Position numbers and translations under genes: made by a program
Assembly: GCA_030698575.1 (NCBI GenBank)
Contig: JAUYMQ010000134.1
Span: forward strand, 1-6,232
Origin: Deltaproteobacteria bacterium
Lineage (GTDB): Bacteria; JAUYMQ01
Length of the DNA stretch: 6,232 nt
Direction of reading: 5' to 3'
In this document: piece after piece, positions 1 to 5,941 of the stretch
Layout of the letters: each line of letters begins with the position of its first letter
Numbering within the stretch: the first letter of the stretch is position 1
The notes under the pieces: generated by a model
Databases searched by the model: none
What the model was told of the DNA's origin: nothing
What the model saw: only the letters and a program-made list of their open reading frames with translations

Positions 1-87
1 GGCGAGTGGCGGCGGCTCGAGCTGGTCCAGTCCGAGTTCGGCCTGATCCTCCATCATTCCGAGGAGGATCCGGGCCCCCGGGTGCAG
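1..87 (-). other. In-frame continuation of the PAS protein beyond its TGA stop
   Basis: These 29 codons follow directly, in the same frame, after the TGA at 88-90 and contain no stop up to the window edge. They translate to a segment beginning LHPGARILLGMMEDQ. Joined to the last residues before the stop (FDEEFRLL), this gives the usual PAS pattern of an acidic turn, a short strand, then Asn/His-Pro-x-Ala and a Leu-Leu-Gly. The first PAS domain of the same protein reads VDLEGRIVLANPSG at the equivalent place. The segment is therefore probably the remainder of a second PAS domain, and a larger protein (perhaps a histidine kinase) may continue off the left edge. Whether it is translated cannot be seen. 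A nonsense mutation, a sequencing error or true termination followed by a gene remnant are all possible. Confidence 0.6.
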
Positions 88-1455
88 TCAGAGGAGCCTG
101 AACTCCTCGTCGAACATGACGACTGGTTCGTTCATCCCTTCCACCAGCGCCTGGATTCTCCTCCGCTCGTCGCTTTCGGCCTCGAACAGGCGGTTGAGCG
201 TCATGGCCATTTCGAGCGCAACGGTTTTGAGGAACTGCTCGTGGATCGCCGCGTAGCTCTCCTTGCCGTAACGCCTGAGCCAGAGATGCCCCAGGGTACG
301 GCCCGCCGCCGAGAGTGGAAGCAGGAGATCCGAATGCTTCCCTGCCTGCTCCTCGGTCAGGATGCCACCGACAACGTGCAGGACCGAGATCTGGCCCGCC
401 TGCCCGCCAGCGCCGTCGGAAACGCTCTTCACTGCCGTCGTGAAATCTTCGAGTCCGCTCTCGAGCACCGCCTCGTCAAGTCTCTCCGGCACATAAATGA
501 ACCCCCGCCACTGCGTGCCTCCCGAGAGCGCAAGCCCCGCCACGTGGGCAAGCTCGTCCCCGAGCAGCGCCGGCGCCGCGACCTCCATCAGGCGATCGAT
601 GTCGCCGACGGTCGCGAGCTTGCTCGAGATCCCATAGAGGCGGGAGAGATCGTCGGCGGCGCGGCTCACCTCGTCGTTCGCCTTCCGGAGCTCCCGGTTC
701 GCCTTTTGGAGCGCGCGCTCGGTGGATTTGCGCGCGCTGATGTCTTTTATGATCGCGACGGAGCCGCGCACCCTCCCCTTTCCGTCCAAAAAGCTCGAAA
801 GGGAGACCGACACAGGAACTGCGCCTCCCGGAGTCGTGAGGCTCGTCTCATGGCCCACCACGCGCCCTTCCTCGGCAAGCCGGTTCAGCATGGCTTCGTA
901 CTCCCGAGCGCCTCCCGCGAGAAATGTGCTTGCCCGCTTTTGCTTCACCTCGTCCCAGCTGCGGTCGAGCATCTCCATGCCCGACGGATTCGCGAGGACG
1001 ATCCTCCCCTCGAGATCGACGATCAATATCGCGTCGGGTGAACTCTCCAGAAGCGCTTCGAGGTATTCCTTCCGATCCCGGATGGCGTCCGCGTCGAGGA
1101 GGGTGCCTACGGCGCCGATGAGTGTCCTTGTCTCCCAGGGCTTGGGAATGAATCGATCAACCTCGCCCCCGTGACAGGCCTCGAGCACCCGCTCGGCCTC
1201 CGCGTAGCCCGAAATTAGAATCCGGATCATCCGCGGACGGATCTGCGCCAACTGTGTGAGCAGTTCGATGCCGTCCGTTCCCGGCATTCTGTAGTCACTG
1301 ATGATGACGTCCACGCGCGTGGACTCGATGGTGTTGAGGGCTTCGGCGGCGGAACCGGCCGTGAGCAGCTTGTAGGGTTTTCCGCGGAACGCGCGCGTGA
1401 GAGCCCGCAGAATTTCGGGCTCGTCATCGACAAGGAGCAGGACGGGCGTTCGCAA
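88..1455 (-). CDS. Response regulator receiver-PAS-GAF-like signalling protein, possibly truncated
   Basis: A cytoplasmic two-component signalling protein of 455 residues. Residues 5-118 form a receiver domain with acidic pair D10/D11, phosphoacceptor D54 (in ISDYRMPG), S82 and K105 (in KPW). Residues about 131-243 are a PAS domain (SSPDAILIVDLEGRIVLANP). A charged helical, probably coiled-coil stretch covers about 243-272. Residues about 273-424 look like a GAF-type sensor domain, though this is a weaker call. From residue 432 a second PAS domain begins (ALVEGMNEPVVMFDEEF) and is cut by a TGA after only about 20 residues. No HisKA, HATPase, GGDEF or HD-GYP output domain is present before the stop. 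The TTG start is supported by a GGGGGAG ribosome binding site five bases upstream and by the receiver domain beginning at once. Its sensory input and partner are unknown. It is separated from the upstream mutase gene by 145 bp. Confidence 0.85.
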   Translation of the reverse strand: MRTPVLLLVDDEPEILRALTRAFRGKPYKLLTAGSAAEALNTIESTRVDVIISDYRMPGTDGIELLTQLAQIRPRMIRILISGYAEAERVLEACHGGEVDRFIPKPWETRTLIGAVGTLLDADAIRDRKEYLEALLESSPDAILIVDLEGRIVLANPSGMEMLDRSWDEVKQKRASTFLAGGAREYEAMLNRLAEEGRVVGHETSLTTPGGAVPVSVSLSSFLDGKGRVRGSVAIIKDISARKSTERALQKANRELRKANDEVSRAADDLSRLYGISSKLATVGDIDRLMEVAAPALLGDELAHVAGLALSGGTQWRGFIYVPERLDEAVLESGLEDFTTAVKSVSDGAGGQAGQISVLHVVGGILTEEQAGKHSDLLLPLSAAGRTLGHLWLRRYGKESYAAIHEQFLKTVALEMAMTLNRLFEAESDERRRIQALVEGMNEPVVMFDEEFRLL

Positions 1456-1600
1456 AAAAACTCCCCCGACAGGTCCCGGCTGGGTGGGGCGCGAAACACG
1501 GAAAGGCCGGATCGCCCGTGCATGGCTGTTTTTATTGTTATTCGGACGGATCGGGAGCGTGCTTGAGGCGGGACTGGAGTGCCGGGGCCAGGCGCGGCCC
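1456..1600. other. Intergenic gap between mutase and signalling gene
   Basis: This 145-bp gap holds no convincing gene. Directly after the mutase stop there is a small inverted repeat, GGGCC/GGCCC, at 1585-1600, but it is not followed by a T-run, so it is at most a weak terminator. An AT-rich patch at 1528-1543, unusual in this GC-rich window, could be part of a promoter for the signalling gene. I could not assign clear -35 and -10 boxes. The ribosome binding site at the left end is listed separately. Confidence 0.5.
1461..1467 (-). promoter_or_regulatory. Ribosome binding site fixing the TTG start of the signalling gene
   Basis: On the minus strand GGGGGAG is followed by five T residues and then TTG at 1455-1453. 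The strong Shine-Dalgarno match and five-base spacing support the TTG start. No ATG or GTG lies between this site and the conserved receiver-domain start. The run of seven T residues across the spacer and start codon is a possible place for indel errors. Confidence 0.7.
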
Positions 1601-2965
1601 TTACCCCTTCTGAAGCTCGGAAAGGGCCTTCTCGAAGAGGGTCCGGATGGCTTCGAGCCGCGCGCTGGTGCGGGCTTCGAAACGCAGAACGAGGACCGGC
1701 CCCGTATTGGAGGCGCGGACCAGCGCCCACCCGTCCGGGAAGACCGCCCGGATGCCGTCGACGTCGATCACCCGGGCCTCGGGGGCAATCTCGGGCAGCC
1801 GCGCTTTCAGGCGCTCGACAATCGCGAACTTCTCATCGTCGGGGCAGGCCACCCGGATCTCGGGTGTTACGTGAGTGACCGGGACATCGGCAAGTAGTTC
1901 CGAGAGGGGTTTTTCTTCGACGTCAAGAATCTCGAGCAGCCGGCAGGTAGCGTAAATCGCGTCGTCGTAACCGAAGTAACGATCGGCGAAGAAGATGTGC
2001 CCGCTCATCTCGCCCGCGAGTTCGGCGCCCTCCTCTTTCATCTTCTGTTTGATCAGGCTGTGGCCCGTCTTCCACATGATGGGGCGCCCGCCGTGGGCGG
2101 CGATGTCGTCGTACAGGTTCTGCGACGCCTTCACCTCGCTGATAATCGTGGCGCCGGGCTTGCGCCCCAGCACTTCACGCGAGAGCAGTATGAGCAGCAT
2201 GTCGCCCCAGATGGTGGTTCCCTTGTCGTCGATCACGCCGATCCTGTCCGCGTCACCGTCGTAGGCGATGCCGACTTCCGCCTTTCCCTCGAGCACCGCC
2301 CGCTTGAGATCCGCCATGTTCTTTTCAACCGTGGGGTCGGGGTGGTGATTGGGAAAGCGGCCGTCCGGCTCGCAGAAGAGTGACTCGACCTCGACGCCGA
2401 GCCGCTTGAGCAGCGGAGCCGCCACCTCTCCCCCCATACCGTTGCCGCCGTCCACGACGACGCGCATGGGCCGGTTGATCCGGATGTTGCCGGCGACGTA
2501 ATCGATGTAGGGAGGGATGACCTCCTCCTCGGTGAGCGTCCCCTTTCCCTTCCTGAAGCTTTTCTCCACCGCCATCCTGAAAAGCTTCTGGATCTCGTGA
2601 CCATAGACCGAGTCATTGCCCAGGCAGATCTTGAATCCATTGTCTTCAGGGGGATTGTGGCTCCCCGTGATCATCACGCCGCCGCCCACCTGGAAATGTC
2701 GAATCGAAAAGTAGAGAAGAGGCGTCGGACAGAGCCCGACGTCGAGGACGTCGAGACCCGTGGCAAGTGCTCCCTCGAGAAAACCTTCGTGCAGTTCGGG
2801 AGATGAAAGCCGGCAATCCCGACCCAGGGTGATGCGTCGCTTCCCGTGCTCGAGCTCGTAGGTCGCCACGGCCTCGCCGATGAGGCGCGCTGATTCCCGG
2901 TTCAGATCCCGGCCTGCCACGCCGCGGATGTCGTACTCTCGGAAAATGTTCGGGTTGAGCTTCAC
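1601..2965 (-). CDS. Phosphomannomutase/phosphoglucomutase (AlgC type)
   Basis: A cytoplasmic alpha-D-phosphohexomutase of 454 residues, the usual full length for the PMM/PGM family. It interconverts mannose-6-phosphate with mannose-1-phosphate and/or glucose-6-phosphate with glucose-1-phosphate, feeding nucleotide-sugar and surface polysaccharide synthesis. Landmarks occur in the expected order: N-terminal FREYDIRG (8-15), GRDCRLSSP (48-56), the phosphoserine loop TGSHNPPEDNGFK with catalytic S102, the Mg2+-binding DGDADR (236-241), the sugar-specificity loop GEMSGH (318-323) and the phosphate-binding RASNTGP (417-423). All key residues are intact. The start is GTG, with a GCGAGGA ribosome binding site about six bases upstream, and MKLNPNIFREYDIRG is the normal N-terminus for this family. 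Sequence alone does not say which sugar is preferred, so no gene symbol is given. Its relation to the RiPP cluster upstream is probably only positional. Confidence 0.95.
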   Translation of the reverse strand: MKLNPNIFREYDIRGVAGRDLNRESARLIGEAVATYELEHGKRRITLGRDCRLSSPELHEGFLEGALATGLDVLDVGLCPTPLLYFSIRHFQVGGGVMITGSHNPPEDNGFKICLGNDSVYGHEIQKLFRMAVEKSFRKGKGTLTEEEVIPPYIDYVAGNIRINRPMRVVVDGGNGMGGEVAAPLLKRLGVEVESLFCEPDGRFPNHHPDPTVEKNMADLKRAVLEGKAEVGIAYDGDADRIGVIDDKGTTIWGDMLLILLSREVLGRKPGATIISEVKASQNLYDDIAAHGGRPIMWKTGHSLIKQKMKEEGAELAGEMSGHIFFADRYFGYDDAIYATCRLLEILDVEEKPLSELLADVPVTHVTPEIRVACPDDEKFAIVERLKARLPEIAPEARVIDVDGIRAVFPDGWALVRASNTGPVLVLRFEARTSARLEAIRTLFEKALSELQKG

Positions 2966-3073
2966 GCTGGTCCTCGCTCGTGGAAGACAGTGCGGTCAAC
3001 GCGCTCTTGCGCGACCGCGCGCCGTCTCGCGCCGATAGTGGGGCGCCTGGGTGGTGGGAGAGGAGCTATTTTT
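2966..3073. other. Intergenic gap between the RiPP cluster and the mutase gene
   Basis: This 108-bp gap has two short GC-rich inverted repeats. One is CGCGC-TCTT-GCGCG at 3000-3013. The other has a GCGCG/CGCGC stem a little further right and competes with it. Neither is followed by a T-tract, so no intrinsic terminator can be claimed. A TTGACC hexamer on the minus strand has no matching -10 box. The left end carries the mutase ribosome binding site. Confidence 0.45.
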
Positions 3074-3568
3074 TCACAGGAAGGCGGAAGGAACAAGGCG
3101 CCGGGCAAGGCGGCGAAGCGGAGCACGTGGCGCAAGATGGAGCGAGACGAACTGTGCAAGGACTGCGCGCCAGGGCGCATCCAGAGAAACCCAGCGCCCC
3201 TTGCGGCGCACGGCGTCCGCGCGGCCGATGATGGCGCTGATCGGAAGGAGCGCGTCGGGGTAGCGCTCGCCGTCTCCTTTGAGACGAACGCGACAGGCGG
3301 TCCTGTCGATGGTGACCACACGGTGAATGACCGCTCCCCCGGCGGTGCGAGCGAGGACCACATCGCCCGGTCGGAGGGCGCGATCGCCCAGATTGCGAAT
3401 GCGAAGCTCCTCGCCGTCCCGGATCATCGGCCGCATGCTTCGCCCGCGGGCCCGCATCACGACCGTGCCGCCTTTTGCGTGGGCAGCCGCCACCGCCTCG
3501 CAGAGAGCCCGGTGGCGCGTGATCCCGTCGGTGTCGACCTGTTCCGCCGTCCGGTGCTCAGCATTCAT
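3074..3568 (-). CDS. S24/S26-type serine peptidase, soluble, signal-peptidase-like
   Basis: A 164-residue protein with the signal-peptidase/LexA-type peptidase fold signature. The catalytic Ser motif is GRSMRPMIRDG with S44 in SMxP. Next comes a typical RPGDVVLAR strand (66-74), then IHRVV with H82 and a KGDGE segment with D99. His at the general-base position followed by KGD resembles the ER/SipW-type branch of family S26 (Ser-His-Asp) rather than the Ser-Lys dyad of bacterial LepB. There is no transmembrane segment or signal peptide; the C-terminus (about 131-164) is basic and possibly amphipathic. The ATG overlaps the kinase stop in an ATGA arrangement, with GAGGG nine bases upstream, which fixes the start and suggests translational coupling. 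Upstream in-frame codons would extend into the kinase gene without a better ribosome site. By context it may cleave the leader from the modified peptide. Peptidase activity and substrate are inferred. Confidence 0.8.
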   Translation of the reverse strand: MNAEHRTAEQVDTDGITRHRALCEAVAAAHAKGGTVVMRARGRSMRPMIRDGEELRIRNLGDRALRPGDVVLARTAGGAVIHRVVTIDRTACRVRLKGDGERYPDALLPISAIIGRADAVRRKGRWVSLDAPWRAVLAQFVSLHLAPRAPLRRLARRLVPSAFL

Positions 3569-4509
3569 GCTGTGACGCCCTCGTTCAGAAGATGATCCAC
3601 CAGGCTCGCCTCGGGTAGAAATCGGAGTGTGTGCACCGGCACCTGCCCGACAATCTCGTTCACGAAGCCCAGCGTCCATTCCATGCCCGCCGCATCATAG
3701 AAGGGAGCGAAGCAGTTCACGAGCATCGACCTTGCCGCATCTCCCGGCGTGGCGGTCACGAGCCGGTTCTCGGGGGCCTGCTCGAGGAGAAATATCCGCG
3801 CAAGCGGCGCTGACTTCGGCGACGAGACCTCCGCGTCGCCATGCCAGGGAGTTCCGTACATGCGGCATCCCGTCTCCCCGTGCCGATCCTCCGGCCTGAC
3901 GATGATCCGGTCGTCGGAAATGATCGCGCATCCCTCGCGGCCCGCCCAGAGCCCGCTCATCGTGCTCTTGCCGGCGCCTGACCGTCCCAGGAAGAGCCAG
4001 CCCTCTCCTCGCGGCGTGATCAGGCCGGCGGCATGGAAGATCGCGCCGCGCCCCCTGGCGAGGTGGTTGATGACGATCACCTCGTCCAGCGGATAGCGAA
4101 GCGGATAGGGGTGAAAAGCGGGCCGGTCTCCCGCGGGTGTCACAAGGACCTCGCCGCGCGTGAAAGCCCCGTCCATGCGCGCGACCCGGTGGAGCGCGCC
4201 TCCCTCGGCGGGAGCGCCCAGCGATACGGCGATCCCGCCGTTGTCGTGGTGGAGATTCCAGAGTCCTCCGTCGGTGCTGTAGATAGGCTTGCCGGGGAGG
4301 CGTGGTGCGCGGGCGCCCCGTTGCACCCGGAGGGCGATGTTGGGCGTTTCACGTCGCTCGACGAGAAAGGCCCGATGCGGATCCTTCCCGGAGAACTCCC
4401 AGGTTCGGGCGGGATCCTCGATCTCGATGACGATCCCGCCGACGGAGAACGACAGGTGTGTCCCCGTCTGCAGCACCGCCGCCGCCGGTGTCGGCGCCCC
4501 GGAAATCAA
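3565..4509 (-). CDS. HPr kinase-like (HprK-related) P-loop kinase of a RiPP cluster
   Basis: A 314-residue protein (from the chosen TTG) with a C-terminal HprK-type nucleotide-binding domain. Visible motifs are FHAAG (H159), Walker A GRSGAGKST (175-183, K182), an IISDDRIIV strand with acidic D199/D200, and GTPWHG (219-224), common in HprK-related and PEP-carboxykinase-like proteins of peptide-modification loci. The N-terminal roughly 140 residues form a beta-rich region seen in this subgroup rather than the usual HprK N-domain. In paeninodin-type lasso clusters, HprK-like enzymes phosphorylate the C-terminal serine of the precursor, and the peptide encoded just upstream ends in Ser. A role as peptide kinase is therefore plausible but unproven. 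The start is uncertain. TTG at 4509 overlaps the precursor TGA by two bases. Other in-frame candidates are TTG 4557, GTG 4527 and GTG 4476, and none has a strong ribosome site. The stop overlaps the peptidase ATG. Confidence 0.85.
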   Translation of the reverse strand: MISGAPTPAAAVLQTGTHLSFSVGGIVIEIEDPARTWEFSGKDPHRAFLVERRETPNIALRVQRGARAPRLPGKPIYSTDGGLWNLHHDNGGIAVSLGAPAEGGALHRVARMDGAFTRGEVLVTPAGDRPAFHPYPLRYPLDEVIVINHLARGRGAIFHAAGLITPRGEGWLFLGRSGAGKSTMSGLWAGREGCAIISDDRIIVRPEDRHGETGCRMYGTPWHGDAEVSSPKSAPLARIFLLEQAPENRLVTATPGDAARSMLVNCFAPFYDAAGMEWTLGFVNEIVGQVPVHTLRFLPEASLVDHLLNEGVTA

Positions 4510-4700
4510 GATCCGACGTTCATGCACGACACGCCCGGCTGGCTGCTCTGCGTGCAAGGGCCAGGCGCCCCCAGGCCGTTCGTGTTGTCGGTTGCGAGCT
4601 TGCAGTTGTTCGGCACGCTGACCATGACGTCCAGTTCCACGTGCGTCACATCAGGCGTCAGATACTTCCGCCTTCCGCGCTTTTCATCCTGACCTTGCAT
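4506..4700 (-). CDS. Candidate RiPP precursor peptide, three Cys, C-terminal Ser
   Basis: A 64-residue peptide I do not recognise as a named family but which has precursor architecture. The N-terminus is charged (MQGQDEKRGRRK). A leader-like KYLTPDVTHVELDV (12-25) contains Y13-x-x-P16-x-V18, close to the YxxP motif that PqqD-like domains bind in lasso-type leaders. From about residue 30 the sequence is polar, Gly/Asn/Thr/Ser-rich, with cysteines at 33, 49 and 59, ending SCMNVGS. There is no signal peptide or transmembrane helix. ATG at 4700 follows AGAGAGG with a seven-base spacer, a strong site for abundant translation. It lies 70 bp after the radical SAM gene and its TGA overlaps the proposed kinase start. 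Cysteines suit radical SAM thioether formation, and the terminal Ser suits phosphorylation by the neighbouring kinase. The maturation chemistry and leader cleavage point are inferred. Confidence 0.8.
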   Translation of the reverse strand: MQGQDEKRGRRKYLTPDVTHVELDVMVSVPNNCKLATDNTNGLGAPGPCTQSSQPGVSCMNVGS

Positions 4701-4705
4701 GGCTG

Positions 4706-4714
4706 ATCCTCTCT
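4706..4714 (-). promoter_or_regulatory. Strong ribosome binding site of the precursor gene
   Basis: On the minus strand AGAGAGGAT precedes the ATG at 4700, with seven bases between AGAGAGG and the start codon. It sits in the 70-bp gap (4701-4770) after the radical SAM stop, the largest gap inside the cluster. The gap also contains an AT-rich GAATAAAACAG stretch. A separate strong site fits a peptide needed in excess over its enzymes. No clear promoter or hairpin was found in the gap. Confidence 0.65.
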
Positions 4715-4770
4715 GTTTTATTCGTCCAGAGGCGTCTCACCTCGGGGAAGATTTCTATCTCGTTCAGGCG

Positions 4771-5937
4771 CTAGCCGCCGCAGTGGCCGCCTGCAGCGAC
4801 GCCCCCATCCGCCCCGAAGAGGGAGAGAGCGATCGATCCGTCCGCGCGGGGCGTGAAGACTTCCTTCCGCATCTCGCCGATGTCGCAGAGATAATCGACG
4901 TGCGCGTGGTGATCGCCCGTTTCCCACTCCGCGAACCCCGGGCACCGGCCGCAGGTTTCGTGGGTGGAGCAGCCATTGCATTTCGAGTCCGGATCCCGCC
5001 CGCCCTGCAGGGCGGGAAGGATCTGCTCGAAGGCTTTGCGAAAGCTCATCTCGCGGAGGCTCAGGCTGATCTTGCGCGTCATGAGGCAGCCGTGCAGGCC
5101 GCCGTAAGGATCGATGTGAAAAGAGCTTTTCCCGGCCCCACAGGTGAAGACGTTGTCCGGAGGCAGCATCTCATCAGGCTTCGAGCAGCGCTCCTCCCAG
5201 GCGCGGGCCGTGTCGGCATGGGTCATGTCGATGTTGAGCACATCCCCGGCGCTCAGGCGGTAAGCCAGCGGGCTCTGGTCTCCGTTCATCTTGGGGGTGA
5301 TGATCGGATCGTAACGGAACGGCAGGCCGTAGCGATCGGCGATGGCCCAGATGTCATCCAGCTCGTGCCGGTTGATCGTCATCACAGGGGTCTTCAGTTT
5401 CAGCGGGAGGCGCCGCGCGGCGATTCGCTCGATCCCCTCAATGCAGCGGGCGTAGCTTCCCTTCACGCCCGTAACGCGCTCGTAGGTCTCCTCGGTGGCG
5501 CCATAAAGCGAGATCTCGATCGAGAACGGCGGATATGCTGCAAAGTGATCGGCTATCTTCTCGGTGATCATGGTGCCGTTCGTGAAGAGATTCACGAAGA
5601 TCCCGCGCGATTTGACGTGTGAGTAGATGTCCAGAAAGTCGGGGCGGAAGAGCGGCTCTCCCCCGGTGATGAGGAGCCACATGAGCCCCTCAGCGGCCGC
5701 CTCGTCGATGATGCGGCGGATCTCCGGCAGCGTCAGCTCGTTCCCTTCCCCCGGCGGGCAATAGCAGTGAACACACTTCAGGTTGCACGGGTGCAGCAGC
5801 TCGATGCTGCCGCTGATCGGCACGCGTTTCTCCGTCACGAAACGGGTGAAGCGGCCGTCCGTTTCACCGCTGCGGATGCTGCGAATTTCGACTTCCTGCA
5901 CGGTTTCTCCCCTCCACGCCCTGCCCCCGGGCGCCAT
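4771..5937 (-). CDS. Radical SAM/SPASM peptide maturase
   Basis: A 388-residue iron-sulfur enzyme predicted to generate the 5'-deoxyadenosyl radical and modify a peptide. The radical SAM core has CNLKCVHC (C51, C55, C58), the CX3CX2C site for the SAM-binding 4Fe-4S cluster, followed by GGEP (92-95) and a LFTNGT strand. A C-terminal SPASM domain has a near-canonical pattern: C266-(12)-G-X4-C284, then C320-X2-C323-X5-C329-X2-C332, and C351, expected to bind two auxiliary clusters. SPASM enzymes beside PqqD-like proteins typically make thioether, C-C or C-O crosslinks in RiPPs. After C351 the protein continues in a glycine-rich tail ending VAAGGHCGG. ATG at 5937 lies four bases past the PqqD stop with GGGAGAA eight bases upstream. 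GTG at 5901 (376 residues) has an even stronger site, so the start is not settled. The reaction and residue specificity cannot be read from sequence. Confidence 0.92.
   Translation of the reverse strand: MAPGGRAWRGETVQEVEIRSIRSGETDGRFTRFVTEKRVPISGSIELLHPCNLKCVHCYCPPGEGNELTLPEIRRIIDEAAAEGLMWLLITGGEPLFRPDFLDIYSHVKSRGIFVNLFTNGTMITEKIADHFAAYPPFSIEISLYGATEETYERVTGVKGSYARCIEGIERIAARRLPLKLKTPVMTINRHELDDIWAIADRYGLPFRYDPIITPKMNGDQSPLAYRLSAGDVLNIDMTHADTARAWEERCSKPDEMLPPDNVFTCGAGKSSFHIDPYGGLHGCLMTRKISLSLREMSFRKAFEQILPALQGGRDPDSKCNGCSTHETCGRCPGFAEWETGDHHAHVDYLCDIGEMRKEVFTPRADGSIALSLFGADGGVAAGGHCGG
4999..5016. repeat. Perfect 18-bp palindrome inside the radical SAM gene
   Basis: CCCGCCCTGCAGGGCGGG is an exact inverted repeat with no spacer, lying within codons for the ALQGG region between the first and second cysteine groups of the SPASM domain. 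It could form a very stable hairpin in the mRNA or bind a dimeric protein. In such GC-rich DNA it may also be a chance product of codon use. No second copy was seen in the window. Confidence 0.6.
5907..5915 (-). promoter_or_regulatory. Shine-Dalgarno-like site for an alternative GTG start of the radical SAM gene
   Basis: On the minus strand GGAGGGGAG is followed by five bases and GTG at 5901. This would give a 376-residue radical SAM protein and remove twelve poorly conserved-looking residues. It competes with the ATG at 5937, whose GGGAGAA site overlaps the last codons of the PqqD-like gene. Both starts leave the radical SAM domain complete. Confidence 0.45.
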
Positions 5938-5941
5938 GGAA

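Noticed and set aside
88-90. TGA in the PAS protein as a selenocysteine codon
   Set aside because: Selenocysteine is not expected at this PAS strand position. I saw no redox motif and no SECIS-like hairpin could be assigned downstream.
82-1041. Long plus-strand open frame (319 codons) opposite the signalling gene
   Set aside because: It is antisense to a gene with clear receiver and PAS domains. Its translation is Arg/His-rich with no recognisable motif, as expected of a high-GC shadow frame.
1585-1600. GGGCC/GGCCC inverted repeat after the mutase gene as an intrinsic terminator
   Set aside because: The stem is only five base pairs and no T-run follows on the transcribed strand.
3000-3013. 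CGCGC-TCTT-GCGCG hairpin between the peptidase and mutase genes as a terminator
   Set aside because: The stem is short, there is no T-tract, and competing GC-rich pairings exist nearby.
4506-4557. Kinase reading frame extended to TTG 4557 as deliberate dual coding with the precursor core
   Set aside because: The extra N-terminal residues show no family-like sequence and the upstream TTG lacks a ribosome site. A short open overlap is expected by chance.
4699-5622. Long plus-strand open frame (307 codons) opposite the radical SAM gene
   Set aside because: It lies antisense to the radical SAM/SPASM motifs and shows no domain of its own. Low stop frequency on the opposite strand is normal at this GC content.
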